Origin: Ochotona curzoniae
Taxonomy: Eukaryota > Chordata > Mammalia > Lagomorpha > Ochotonidae
NCBI RefSeq assembly: GCF_017591425.1
Contig: NW_024464918.1
Coordinates: forward strand, 7,128,001 to 7,192,000
Direction of reading: 5' to 3'
Length of the DNA stretch: 64,000 bases
Under the pieces are notes generated by a model. The model did not search any database and was not told where the DNA came from. It was given only the letters and a program-made list of their open reading frames with translations. The translations under genes and the position numbers were made by a program. Each line of letters starts with the position of its first letter. Position 1 is the first letter of the stretch. This document shows, piece by piece, positions 46,959 to 58,102 of the stretch.

Positions 46959-47379
46959 GTTGAAACGCATCTTTGCTACCATTAGCATGCCATGGGTTAT
47001 AAGAATAACTTTGAGAATTAAGGGATATCTTGTCTTAGGAGAGTCACTTCACATAAAGATTTTAAAGTTACTGAAAATTCTTAACATTCCCCCAAAATGT
47101 ATTTAACTCAGTCTTTCCCAAGGTTTTTGACCATGTCTCTCCCAATCTCTGTCTTCCCTTAAGGATGAGCACAAAGGAGGTAATTTCTTAGTTTCTGGTT
47201 ATTTAAAAAGACAAAGCAAAAGAAAAATATTTATTCTGGATTTGGATGTAGATTGCTTTTGCATTAGAATTTGGGAAAAAGTAACAGCAAATGTTTTCTT
47301 CAAGCCACACAATGAATATTTGGAAAGTGTGGCTAACGGTGTATTAGTCACCCAAAAGATACCTACTGAGGATATACTA
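46959..47379. other. Unique non-coding stretch
   Basis: Nothing recognised. Confidence 0.4.
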
Positions 47380-47725
47380 GGGCCTGAGTATGGAGGATAT
47401 GCTGATGGAGGATACTGAAAGGAGTGAGCACAGAAAACTTGGGATCAGAAAGGATTATCTGAGGAGATGACACATGAGCTGAATGAATGAGCAGGTGAGC
47501 CAAGGGGGGAGATGGGTAAAGATTCTGGGTAGATGGAACATGAAAGGCCAAGCTGTCACATGACAGAGGTCACTGATTGTAAGGAATGAAAATGGGTGCA
47601 GAGTGGGCAGAGGGAAGCAGAGCAGTGAGAAATGGAGCTAAATGTTAGACTCTGGCCAAATGCACCAGGCTAGCCATGTCCAGTGGTCTGGCTTGTATTC
47701 TGAGTAAAATGAAAAGATACGATTT
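47380..47725 (+). repeat. L2-like LINE fragment
   Basis: 'gaggagatgacacatgagctgaatgaatgagcagg', 'gattctgggtagatggaacatgaaaggcc', 'gtggtctggcttgtattctgagtaaaatg' are in the order of the long L2 3' region (ggtgacatttgagctgag ... ggcagagggaacagc ... ttggattttattctaagtg). Confidence 0.55.
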
Positions 47726-48826
47726 TTTTTTTGGTATGAGAACATTACCTACACTGTTTCTTTTCATTGGTGATAGACAGAAATATCAAAGATCAAGAGA
47801 TCCAACTATTTTTATCTCCATCTATCATCTACTCACCCAAGAGTCATCTGTGATTTCCCACTTTTCAAGTCTGGTATTAAGCAGCTACCAAAGAGACTAA
47901 GATACACGAGGAAAAGACTGCCCTTGAGCGATGGATCATCTAGTAAAGTACGTGGACCTGAGATGGGACAGGGACCTGCACGAAAGCTAAAGGATTACGC
48001 AGGTTGCATGGGACTACCTGGCCATGTTTCCTGGAGAGTCCAGAATTGGACTAACTCTCTTACTGGAAAGAGATGAAGGGATGCTTTGACAGCTGACTGG
48101 ATAAGATGCACACTTTACTACGTTCCAAAGCATGCTAAGAATAGCTATTACAATTCTGAATTTACTCAGAGTATAGGAACTAGAGTAATAAGAATTCAAA
48201 GCTGATACCCAAACTCCATTCCTCTGACGTAATCTTGCTTAAGGGTCCAACCTGTGTTCCAATGGTTGTCTCGTAACAGTTTTAAAAGCCTCTGGAAATT
48301 ATTTTCTTCTTTATTTCATTAAGTGACATTCTTTCCTCTCCAACACTTTCTCAAAATGCCTCTTAGAAAAAAATCTTTTTGTTGTTTTTATCTCCTATGG
48401 CAAAGGAAAAGAAGACATATAGCAGCAAGGAAGCATATGCTAAGGCAATTTAAGAGTTGTGATAAGCCAAAAGAAAACAATGAACAGTTCCCAGAAGCTC
48501 ACAAAGCTAAAGAGGTTGTTTCCTTTTGAAGAAGTCTACTTGGACATGGCAGGGGTTTTGATTCCAGTGCCTCATTGTTTTATGAGTAGAATTTACCACA
48601 CCATGTTAGAAGTTGAAGTGTGTGCTCAACTTCTCTGAAATTGATTTTCTCAAAACTACCATCCAACCTCAAACTAGTATGATCAATTTTGGGGGGAGTA
48701 GGACCCTAGAAACATACATAGGAGTATAAACCCTGAATGTGAAGTATAAAGGTAGTTTAACAGCTTATGAAAAAGGTTGAATGAAAAGAACAGTTTATTT
48801 TGGTGGGAACATTTGAAATCTACGCC
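47726..48826. other. Unique non-coding stretch
   Basis: Nothing recognised beyond short A/T runs. Frames under 75 codons only. Confidence 0.4.
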
Positions 48827-48935
48827 CTCAAGGGTTTTCCCACAAATTCATGGAAAATATGTATCATGAAAACCCATGTTCACATTTCATTTTTGGGTAG
48901 GGCACCAAAATAAACTCCACACTCAATTTTCAAAA
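48827..48935 (+). repeat. Mariner-like element, left part, split by a CSINE
   Basis: 'ctcaagggttttcccacaaattcatgg', 'aaaatatgtatcatgaaaacccatg' and 'ttttgggtagggcaccaaaataaactcc' match the interior of the family. A CSINE begins at 48936. Beyond it, 49261-49300 ('tactttcctttccatctcatttttctac') may be the remaining right part. Confidence 0.5.
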
Positions 48936-49260
48936 GAGATTTTTCTTTTTAATTTGAAAGCCGAAGCAACAGAAAAGGTAGGAGGTAGAAACACCCAGCC
49001 ACACCCACACGGTGTGAATCAACTGATTCATTCTACAAGTGATCACACCAGACAGGTTTGAGCAAGCCTAAATCCAGGAGCCAGGAAATCCATCCAGATT
49101 TCCTACAAAAGAGCAGGGGCTCAAACACTTGGGCTATCTTCTACTGCTTCCCCAAGTATATTGGTGGGAAGCTGACACTACAACTAATACGTGAATTGGC
49201 CCTGTGAAACAGGATTCTGGCATTACAAGTGTGACTTAACCCACTATGTTGCCAACATCG
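48936..49260 (-). repeat. Older CSINE
   Basis: Reversed CSINE: 'agatttttctttttaatttgaaagccg', 'cacacggtgtgaatcaactgattcattc', 'aggagccaggaaatccatccagatttcc', 'caaacacttgggctatcttctactgcttcccc', 'aacaggattctggcattacaagtgtgacttaacccactatgttgcc' at the head. Confidence 0.85.
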
Positions 49261-49300
49261 CCATCATATACTTTCCTTTCCATCTCATTTTTCTACAGAC

Positions 49301-49604
49301 ATTTTTCTCATAGTCTTGTATGTGAATTATTTCTGTGATCAGTTGCCTTTTTGCCCTGAATGGTTAGTGAGTTTTAATCCATGTTTCATTTTAGTCATCT
49401 GTATAAAAAATAGGGTGTTTGGAGTACCATAGCCCACTGTTTCAAACAGTAGATGACCGCAAGAGAAACTTGGCAAAGGGCTAATATTCTACATCTGCAG
49501 AACCTCCAGGGAAATCTCAGAATCAACGTCAGGGTTAATGAGGAACCTGGACGAAGGTCCCAATTCTAAGGGGAAGAGAGCTGATCCCTCTAGCCACATG
49601 GGGT
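49301..49604. other. Unique non-coding stretch
   Basis: Nothing recognised. Confidence 0.4.
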
Positions 49605-49825
49605 GCCATTACTATTAATAAACAATAATGATAAGGTGTATGTCTACCTCTCACTGGGCAATGGAGAGGCATTTTTTTTCCACAGATTATCTTGAAGTAT
49701 AATTATCCCTGTGTTATAAATGGTGAAACCAAAACACAGGGAAGTTAATTAAAGAACTTGCCCAGGGTTACAATCATCCAAATGCAAAAGAGAGCTAAGG
49801 CATATACTTTGGAACTCAGAAGAGA
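49605..49825 (+). repeat. MIR SINE
   Basis: 'ttattaataaacaataatgataagg', 'attatccctgtgttataaatggtgaaaccaaaacacagggaagttaattaaagaacttgcccagggttac' follow MIR closely. Confidence 0.8.
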
Positions 49826-50310
49826 GGCTGTTGGTAGAACTACGATGGAGGCAGGATAAGAACAGGCATTCTAACTTTTCTCAGGCTTTTTTTGTTAGCC
49901 TTGACCTCTGAAACTTAATAGGTTTTGCAAATATAAACACACAGATCCCTGAGAAGCTGCACATAGAATCTGAATGGTTTCTAGCTGAATGGTTTCATAA
50001 CTTCTGGCCATGACCTCTGCTTTGGTGTTGCATTCAAACAAGGAGTGCTACCGTCTTGGTTCTTCATCCCAGAAAGTAAAACTCTATGTGGAGGCTCCCT
50101 CAGTGTTTGATCACAAGCTCTCATCTTTGAAGATCAACTTAATCTGATCCAGATTGTTCAAAATTCCCAACTCCATGCACGAAGAAGAGCAGGTCATATT
50201 TATCTTACATATATGCATGAAGAAGTGCATTTTGCTTAGGAGGACTTAGGTGTGAAATGCTTTTTCATGTCCAAGTTTGCTAAATTTAGGAGCCTTATGA
50301 ATAGCATATA
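49826..50310. other. Unique non-coding stretch
   Basis: Nothing recognised. Confidence 0.4.
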
Positions 50311-51130
50311 CCTTTAATGTAGCATTTCTTTTATTCCTTCTGGGAAATGTTAGAATTAAATCCATCAACTTCAACTTCTTTCATAGTCCTTGGCACAAAA
50401 GAACTGCAGCCTCTCACAACAAAATACAAGGAAATATAAATAGAATTTGCTCAGAAGACAAAATTTCACTGTGTAAAAGTCAGAATCTATTCCAAAACAG
50501 ACCCATCAACCCGTACAAGTCTCTGAGTTATTTTGGAAAAAGGAATCTTGTGCTGCTGTGAGGACACAGGCAAGTTAGGGCTAGTAGAGTCTGAAAGTTG
50601 CAGAATGTTGTCAGTATAAGAAGAAACGCCAGAAGGAAGTCAGGGGTGATGACGTGTTCCAAGCCAGGCCACTGCCAGCAGTTTCTCAGTATAGCTCTAG
50701 GATCAGAAATGAGGCAATCTTCTCCTTTAAGTACCCTGGGTATTCAAAGTAATAACTAACAAAAATGTGAGCTAAATTCTACCGCTGTCTTACACTGATA
50801 TTTGCAGATCAGCATGAGCTTAGCTATGTCATAGAAATAACATGTCTAGGCTCCCCAAAATTCATGCAACCTTTCCATGACCTGCTTAATTTTTCTTCCT
50901 CCTCCTAACTGCAGGTCAGAATGTTCAATGTCAACAAGCCCAGTGAGGAAAGCATAGACATCAAGAACAATGATTCCTACAAACCAAATAATTTGTCCAT
51001 GAGCAGTTACTATCTCTCTTAGCAAATAAATTAAACTTGCCACAGACATGAGAGGATAGGTATGAACTGAAGTATAGTTGAAAAACTTACTGGTAGCTAA
51101 GGAAAACCAAACAAAATAAATTAGATAGGT
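50311..51130 (-). pseudogene. Speculative minus-strand terminal-exon or retrocopy remnant, identity unknown
   Basis: On the minus strand an uninterrupted frame of about 93 codons ends at 50846. Its middle (about 50920-51060) is rich in I/L/V/F and would read as one or two membrane-spanning helices, followed by a charged glycine-rich C-terminus. Just upstream, a T-rich run ends in 'ttccttag' (about 51089-51096), acceptor-like. About 510 bp downstream of the stop, 'ggaataaaag' (about 50327-50336) supplies an AATAAA signal. I recognise no family. T-rich DNA produces hydrophobic frames by chance, so this is a weak call. Confidence 0.18.
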
Positions 51131-51994
51131 GAATGTTTATTTTAGGGTTAGTATCCAAGGTGCAAGAACACTACTGATTCAATATTTTGTGTTAGAGCAA
51201 ATCAGCAGTTTGAAACATATTTATACATGTTTTCCTGTAGCACAAAAGCAGTGAGTATATCATATCAGTGGATGTTAACAGAGAGACAAAGTCCTGTAAA
51301 ATCTGGTGAACAGTAACCAAAGGGGACCTTGGTGATGGAAAGTTGGAGATCATTAGAATAAATATGGCTCATGGTCACCTGAGTTTTCAGACCATGAAAA
51401 ATGGGGGTAAAAATATCCTTCATGTCCTCCTTACCACACAGAAGTCATCCAAATCAAGGGATTTAAATAATGCACACAGTAGCCCTTTCTAAAGTTGAAA
51501 ATGATATAGTCACTGAGTTATGATTAATAATAGGGGTAGCATCATTGTAATCATCATCAACGCTGACAAGCTAGATAACAGAGATTACAAGGTCAAATGC
51601 CATGCGGATCGGGTCAATCACATACATGAGTCAATAGAAAACTCATGCCCTATCTGCAAGGGTCCTTATCAACTTGACTGCAGTTATTTGTGGCCATGAT
51701 AAAATGTAGGTGAGCACTGATAAGTATATTGTTATTTCAAGACAGAGTGAGTAAATGTTTATACTTCAACAGTGTGACCTAACGGAAAACATTCAAAAAC
51801 AAGGACAAGCAACCATGTATGCTCATTTACCCAAGGACCAAATATGTGCAACGTGGTATAAAGCGCATGATCTTGCTTCTTAAAACAGAAATGTAATACA
51901 TGCAAAAGCAATGATTACTAATTGATATTAGTCTCCCATCACCAACACCACCAATCAGCAATCCAGAAAGCACCAGCAGGTTTCGTTCACCATC
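51131..51994. other. Unique AT-rich stretch
   Basis: No confident repeat. A 60-codon hydrophobic minus frame (51827-52009) could belong with the preceding weak candidate or be chance. Confidence 0.35.
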
Positions 51995-52320
51995 TTTTAA
52001 AAAATACATGTGTTTATCCAGGTTTTATGTTTGTTTGTTTGTTTTTGAGAAGCAGAGAAAGATAGCAAAGAAAGAGTGATGTACGCCAACCACAGTTGGC
52101 TCCGCAGATTCCTCTATCATCCTGGGCTGGACCAGGCTAAATCTGAAGCTGGGAACTCAATTCGCAATTCTCACATGGGTGGCAATGACCCGATTATATG
52201 ACCTGCACCTGTTACATCCCAGATGGACTTTAGCAGGGAGTTGGGATCATGAGCCCAAACTGGAAATTTAATCCAGGTATCCTGGGATGCAGATGTCTTC
52301 ACCTGCAGGCCAACCTTATC
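51995..52320 (-). repeat. Older CSINE
   Basis: Reversed CSINE: 'ttttaaaaaatacatgtgtttatcc', a GTTT run, 'tgagaagcagagaaagatagc', 'gctaaatctgaagctgggaactcaattcgcaattctcacatgggtgg', 'agggagttgggatcatgagcccaaactggaaatttaatccaggtatcctgggatgcagatg' and 'gcaggccaaccttatccc'. Confidence 0.8.
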
Positions 52321-53342
52321 CCGAGTTTTCTACCTTTGGGAAAGGTAAATTCTATCTCTGTTTTTAGAGAAGTGACAGATTCAAGTCAACACATGATTGG
52401 AAGTAATGTGAATACCTTGTTCTCTATTCCTAAAATCATAACAAGTTGGAAGACACCTTTCTAAACACCTCTCATACTCCCCCAAAGATGAAAATCCAGG
52501 ATCCAAGAAGAGAAGGGAGTGCCCCAGGTGACAGTGAGTTCTGGGAAGAATGAGGACTCAGTCTCTAACTTCCATCATCTTCAGAGTTCTTGCTTTATTC
52601 ACCTCGATTTTCTTTCTTTGTTTCACAGATTCTTTTTATCTTCTGAAGCTTTTCAGCAATTTGAGATCAATAAAGAGAGGCAGAAAAGGCCATGTCTGCT
52701 CAGTGTAATATGACTTTTTCCTTCTCTGTGAATTATTTTCACATTGGATCTTGTCTCCTATATTCTAACCAGTTTTCAGTCTTCATGAGAAGGCACACAG
52801 GTTAAGAAAAGAAACCATCAAATCACAATCCCAATACCATAAGTAGATGGTGTCCCATCCTCTCTCTTTCCATTGTTGAAAGAAACCGTTTGACCCGAGC
52901 AGGAAGATCCTGAGAAAGACATACAGAAAAATAAGCTGGAGTCATAAACTGGTGAAGATTGTTGCACTAGCATGGCAACAAAAATTCCTGACTGAAATTC
53001 ATGAAGACCACAGTTATACAAAAAGAGGAGCATGTAAAGTGATCCTAAGTGGGCAAGGAATATGGGAATGGGTAATGATGAGCCACCCCAAGGTGATAGA
53101 AAAGGTTATTGAGATGAAAGTAACCTTGGGAACTGGGAATGAGTGCTCCATTGCCACAGGTGGAAGAAAGCACAATGTGCAATCAGATGGAACAGACTGA
53201 AAGGTGACGCCGTTCAAGTGTGAATGTCACCAAATGCATTGTGCAACTATAAGGAAAAGGAGCCCTCTCTCCCATTCCTTAGTCCATGACTGAACACCAA
53301 CAGAATTCAAGAGCAAAGGTTTGTAAGGCTGTAACTTACATG

Positions 53343-53344
<2 letters not shown>
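52321..53344. other. Unique non-coding stretch
   Basis: Nothing recognised. Small frames under 85 codons on both strands. Confidence 0.4.

Positions 53345-53373
<29 letters not shown>
53345..53373. repeat. (AC)n microsatellite
   Basis: A run of about 14 perfect AC units. Confidence 0.97.
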
Positions 53374-53539
53374 CCCTACCTTAAACTGTCAGCAAAGGGG
53401 AGGGATGGAAAATGTGATAAATTAGGGGTCATTCTCTATAGGGGAAACTGACTATTCTGTTGAAGCACTAACAAGATGCTATATCATCAGTTTCTATTTT
53501 AAAGTGATGAAGGGAGGCAAAGCCTGCCTTTGGAGTAAA

Positions 53540-53770
53540 GAGAGGGGGGAACAATTGATCACTGCTTTTTATTGTTAGCTTCCCATGGTTGAGCCGTTCA
53601 CTGATAGAATTGGTTCCACTCCAAGATGCTGTCTTAAAAACAATTACTGTTTTCCACTAAAACACAACTCCAGCAGAAAACATTAATTTAATTGATAACT
53701 GCCTAAGTGCTTCGGGATCAAGAATGTATTTTCCCCTCATCTTTGGCTTTATAAAACAGCAGAAAGGAAC
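53540..53770. promoter_or_regulatory. Candidate conserved non-coding element (53.5-53.8 kb)
   Basis: 'acaattgatcactgctttttattgttagc' (SOX-like ATTGT cores), 'tctattgat'-type neighbours, 'acaattactgttttcc' and 'cattaatttaattgataactgcc' (about 53681-53703) in repeat-free DNA. Inference from texture only. Confidence 0.3.
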
Positions 53771-54171
53771 AAGGATAATAAGCAGCAGAAATCATAAAAC
53801 AAAAAATTTGAGGGAAAATTGGCAAAGATAAGGCTAGCATTGGCTAGGATTGGGAATCAAAGGAAAGGCTGGTGGTAGACTTTTAAAGCACATTATGAAA
53901 CAGTTTTTCCCACACTTGACTAATTTATTTAGATTCTAGACTTGAAATAGTAACCCTGTTGGTTTCCATGGCTTGTTTCTGGCTTCTTTTGCCATTTATG
54001 CCACACCATCCATCATCCACTAATGCCTTCTTCATTCTTTCTCTCTCTTATTACTGAATGAAGGAGTGAGCCTCTGAGCCAGGGTCTACCCCTATTATCT
54101 TCCTGATCCATTCTTTGCAGACAAAACCATCTGGATATCTTCCCACCATCCTTTAACTTCATGTGCACTCT
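53771..54171. other. Unique non-coding stretch
   Basis: Nothing recognised. Confidence 0.4.
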
Positions 54172-54350
54172 GTTTGTTCATTGACCTCATGTTTATTGAG
54201 TGTCTGTTATGTGCCAGACTCCTTGCCAGCTAAATGCAAAGAATAAAATGGGACACAAGGGAAATGAAGTTCTTGTCTTCAAAGAGCCTAAACTTAATGA
54301 TGAAAACAGTCAAAGTGCAATAAGGGGAGAGACACGGGGAGCTATATCTA
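54172..54350 (+). repeat. L2 LINE 3' fragment
   Basis: 'tgttcattgacctcatgtttattgagtgtctgttatgtgccagactcc', then 'gaagttcttgtcttcaaagagcctaaacttaatg' match the L2 3' end (tttattgagcacctactatgtgcc ... ccctgccctcatggagcttacattct). Confidence 0.7.
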
Positions 54351-54374
54351 GTAGCTTTATCCTGCTGAGCATTC

Positions 54375-54815
54375 AATTGGATACTGTAGGTTGACTCTGC
54401 AAAAGAGATGCTGAAGTAGTAATGCCTGGCATCTGTGATCTTGCTTGTTTTTTTTTTTGTAACCACATTTGCAGATATAATTCAAAATAGCTTAGAGGAA
54501 AGTAGTGTTCCAAACTCAGTGACTAGTATGGTCCACAGACAAACACTGAGAGAAGATGTCTCTGTCAAGATGGAAGCTGGAACTGGAGTTACGCCTTTAT
54601 AAGCAAGGAATACCAAGGGTTACCAGAAACCTCTGGAAGCTAGGAGAAGCAGATTCTTCCCTAAGACGTTTGCAGGGATCATAGCCTAGTTAAGACTGTT
54701 TAAAACTAACAGACTCTAAAAATGCGAGAACAAATAAGAGAACAAATAACTCTCTGTTGTTTTAAGCCATCAACTTTGTGGTTGTTAGGGTTAGTCTAGA
54801 AATTTAAAACTAAGA
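54375..54815 (+). repeat. Ancient LTR-like repeat (same type as 28.3 kb)
   Basis: 'gtaaccacatttgcagatataattcaa', 'ggaataccaagggttaccagaaacctctggaagctaggagaagcagattcttccctaagac' and 'actctctgttgttttaagccatcaactttgtgg' are characteristic of the common old LTR-like repeat also seen at 28.3 kb. No viral genes. Confidence 0.65.
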
Positions 54816-55747
54816 TGCTAAGCCCTTGCATTCCCTCCAGTAATTCCCTAACTTACAGATGCACTGTTCAAAAGATACCCACAGAGTCAATCATGCCAGA
54901 GGCATCATCAACTCCAGAAAGCAACTCTTCTAAGACAATGAAAACAGATTTTTGAGATTCACCTCTTTTCTCTACCTTCAAAGGAAGACAGCAATTTATT
55001 CAGACACCCCCTTTCTCATCACACCATATGGTAGCTTCTCTTCTTTCTAGAGGTGGTCAAGCTCACACCCACAAATGAAACTGATCTCAGATCTAGAAAC
55101 ATTATGATAATCTATTGTCAACAAGTTCAAGTCATAAAGCCTCAGTGGAAGCACTGTTTTTTTTTTATTTTTATTTTTTTATTGGTCCAAACTGCCACTG
55201 TTCCATTACCATGAAATCAAGAAGGATGTCTTGACCTTATCTAAACATGCACCATACTCTAAGTGATATGGGAAAAAACCAAAGAAATGACCCTTATCTT
55301 AAAATGGTGACAACTTAATGTTGACACAGGTGATTTATATGCATGAAAACCAAGAGAATAGTACAAATCAGAATGTAATGAGATGTTAAATCACACAAGG
55401 CAGACTGCAAGAGTGTGCTGCGTTTCTGTAAAAGAAAAGTTTAGGTGGGCTAATTTGGTTGAGAATTCTTTTGGTGAAAATAATTGGGCTGGGTTGGGAT
55501 ACGAAGCTAAAGTTCCCCAAACCCCTCAAGGTCCCCCACTCAATAGAGGCACACAGACCCATTAACAGCTATGCCTGCCTACTTCAGTGCATGCCAACAG
55601 ATGTCATTTCAAATGCATAATTCTTAATACACAGTTACTGGATGAAAATATATCTGCAAATAGTTAACAGCTGACATTAGGAGGCTCTAACATTGACATT
55701 GTGCTAAGTGTTTGCTGTGTGCTGTGCCCAATCTCTTGTGCTCACTT
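54816..55747. other. Unique non-coding stretch
   Basis: A T-rich run lies at 55158-55180. No gene or named repeat. Confidence 0.4.
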
Positions 55748-56180
55748 CTTTTTTTTTTTTTTTGAAGATCTAATTTTATTTGAGAAGTAGTAAGACAGAA
55801 AGCTAGATGGAGGGACAGAGAGAAGGGGGGGAGGAAGAAGAAAGGGAATGGGGGAAGAGAGACAGCAAGAAAGAGCATGTGTGTCTATATCTACATGTGT
55901 ATTGGAATAACTTTGCCATTTGCTGCTTCCCTGCACCTCCCTTCCCCCCACCCCAAAGCTAGCAATAGGGTTGGAGCAGGAGTTCAGAACTCAATTAGGG
56001 CCTTCTATATATTGGCAAGGATCCAGAAACAAAATATACCAGTGTTGCCTCATGCAGTGCACATCAGCACACAATCGAACTGAAAAATCAGGAGGAGCAG
56101 TCAGGACTGGGACCAGGCACAATAAAATGGAATGCATGGGTTCCTCCAAGTGGCCAATTCACTGCTCCAACAAATCTCCA
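55748..56180 (-). repeat. Older CSINE, elongated
   Basis: Starts with a poly-T tail complement and 'gaagatctaattttatttgagaagtagtaagacag'. It continues through a GA-rich block (55800-55875) and ends 'aggagcagtcaggactgggaccaggcacaataaaatggaatgcatgggttcctccaagtggcc', the reversed body/head. The middle (about 55900-56070) is hard to align, so either it is heavily diverged or it carries extra sequence. Confidence 0.65.
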
Positions 56181-57124
56181 CACCTTTTACTTACGTTTTA
56201 AAAATGTTTTCCATTTATCAAAAGGAAAAAACCCAGCACATCGTTTGAAGAATCCAGTACTACTACAATGCTTGTTTCAAAAATAGCAATCTTTTTTCGT
56301 TACCGTCAATTTCTTCCTTCCCAGCAAGCAATCACATTTACCTTTTTTAGTTGATTATTTTGGTATTTATTTCCAGTTCTATAAATAATGCACAAGTGCT
56401 GCTATTTCTTTCAATTTCAGGCATTATCTAGTAACTTCTTCCTACACAAGATGCAGACTGACACTTTCTCCTCCTCCTGCCCAGGATACATACATACACT
56501 TTGTGCACCCCTTCCACTTGACAGAATGCTTGGATAGTTATTCCACATTTATACGATGATGGCCATTTGAGTGCTGCTCAGGGCTGAGGACAAGGTAAAT
56601 GGTGACTACTTTTCATTTCTTTTATTTTTGGAAGTTGTCTTTTCAGGATTTATTCAAGTTTTTGTTTTCTTATCCCTCTCTGCAGAGACTGACTGGTTTG
56701 TGCCAGGTTCATTTTGTGGTACTTACTAAGCAGGCATCTTCTGGCAAGTTATTTAACCTGTCTGTGTCAGTGTCTTCATCCATTCAACAGCAACCAATGC
56801 TAATGATATGAACTCACAGCAGAAGGTTGACAATGTCCTCCAGTCACAGAAACACCAGGAAAGAGCACACAGCAGCCATATGAGGTTGACTCAATCACTA
56901 TGGTGGACAATGGGGTTCCTGGGGTGCTTGAGGGCAAGAGAGTTAGGAAGGGCTTGGTGTTCTTGGAGAATGGGGTGGGGGTGATGCTAGGATTTGGTTT
57001 CTCAGTATGTTGTTTTTTTTTTTTTTCTGTAGAGAAATCTGATTAGAAGGGATTAAATCAGTAATTAGTAAATACACAACCAACACTTGTTTCCATTGGG
57101 GCAGGATGACACATTGCATTTTTG
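56181..57124. other. Unique non-coding stretch
   Basis: Nothing recognised except a poly-T run at 57012-57026. Confidence 0.4.
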
Positions 57125-57228
57125 TGTTTTGGACAGTGTGGTGATTTGAGTATATTCCCCAAGGGATCATGCAATGGGAGTTTGGCCTCCCAGGTGGTGG
57201 TACTGAGACCCAGAGGGGACATTTAAGA
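57125..57228 (+). repeat. MaLR-type LTR, left part
   Basis: 'gtgtggtgatttgagtatattccccaagggatcatgcaatgggagtttggcctcccaggtggtggtactgag' resembles the 5' part of an MST/MLT1-type LTR. It is split from its right part (57481-57735) by a CSINE. Confidence 0.5.
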
Positions 57229-57480
57229 AGTTTACTCTGGTGCCCCTTGCAGCATCCCACATTGAGTGCTGGCTCCAGTCCTGGCTTTTCCCCTTCTCTG
57301 ATCCTGTGCCCTGTTGATGCATCTAGGAAACAGACAAGATAGCCACTTGTGTGGCAGGTCTGAATGGATTTCTAGGTTCCTGGCTTTGATGTAGCTCATG
57401 CCCGGCCATTGTAGTCAACCAGAATATGGGAGATTCTCTTTCTCATTGTAATTCTGCCTTTTAAATATGTTAATAAATAG
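57229..57480 (+). repeat. CSINE nested in an LTR
   Basis: 'ccccttgcagcatcccacattgagtgctggctccagtcctggc', 'gttcctggctttgatgtagctcatgcccggccattgtagtcaacc', 'tgggagattctctttctcattgtaattctgccttttaaatatgttaataaatag'. Diverged and slightly short. Confidence 0.7.
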
Positions 57481-57735
57481 ATATTAAGCGAAAGAGGTGA
57501 GCTCAAATAGAGATTAAAAGATTGGCCCCTCTGCCTTCCTCTGGCCATGTGATCTCCCTTCTGCTTTCTCTCTTGCCATTGCCTGTGCCAGCTGCCAAGA
57601 AGCGATGAAGCCAACCACATCCTCACAAGAGCCAGTGGTGTGAAGTCTGGAATTTTAGCCTCTAAAACTGTGAACCCACTAAACCTCTCACCTTTTTGTT
57701 ACCCAGTCTTAGGTATTTCATAAGGATGAATAATG
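57481..57735 (+). repeat. MaLR-type LTR, right part
   Basis: 'ggcccctctgccttcctctggccatgtgatctccc' and 'aaaactgtgaacccactaaacctctcacctttttgttacccagtcttaggtatttcat' match the 3' end of an MST/THE1-like LTR (gtgagtccattaaacctctttcc ... acccagtctcgggtat). No viral coding sequence. Confidence 0.75.
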
Positions 57736-57999
57736 GATAAACAAGAGACAATGACCTTGCTTGTATTTATGTTTAGGCAACACACAAATTGGACTAGTTT
57801 TTGTTTGCTCTTATATTTTCACGCTCATGGATGTCCTTGCTGAGCGACCATGTTCTGGGAGAATGCTGGGAGTGGCAGTCCAGCTCCTAGCCATGCCTAA
57901 ACCTCCCTAATAATCCCCAGGGTCAACAGTTGTCTCTTGGTGTGTTTCTTGGTACTGAGGATTAAAAGAGTGAAGAGCCACAAAAATTATGGCAACAGT
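57736..57999. other. Unique spacer
   Basis: Nothing recognised. Confidence 0.4.
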
Positions 58000-58052
58000 T
58001 GTCATAGAACCTTCTAAACGTTCATGTTATATGACCCCAAAAGCAGAGGCAA

Positions 58053-58069
58053 AGAGAAGCCAAAATCTG
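58053..58069. repeat. Target-site duplication, left copy, around the U2 fragment
   Basis: The 17-bp 'agagaagccaaaatctg' recurs perfectly at 58103-58119. Removing one copy plus the 33-bp insert restores a normal L1 reading (aggcaaagagaagccaaaatctg then aaaacatc). Confidence 0.93.
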
Positions 58070-58102
58070 CATTTGATCTTAACCAAAAGGCCGAGAAGTG
58101 AT
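58070..58102 (-). pseudogene. Truncated U2 snRNA retropseudogene (first 33 nt)
   Basis: Read on the minus strand, the 33 bp begin 'atcacttctcggccttttgg' and correspond to nucleotides 1-33 of U2 small nuclear RNA, with three differences from the mammalian sequence as I remember it (positions 4, 21 and 31). The copy stops before the branch-point recognition region, so it is non-functional, and it has no snRNA promoter or poly-A tail. Perfect 17-bp direct repeats flank it (58053-58069 and 58103-58119) inside an old L1, which shows that it arrived by target-primed insertion. Confidence 0.88.

Noticed and set aside
53345..53373. Possible CRISPR-like or other regular array
   Set aside because: It is a plain (AC)n microsatellite. 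No spaced direct repeats of CRISPR type occur anywhere in the window.
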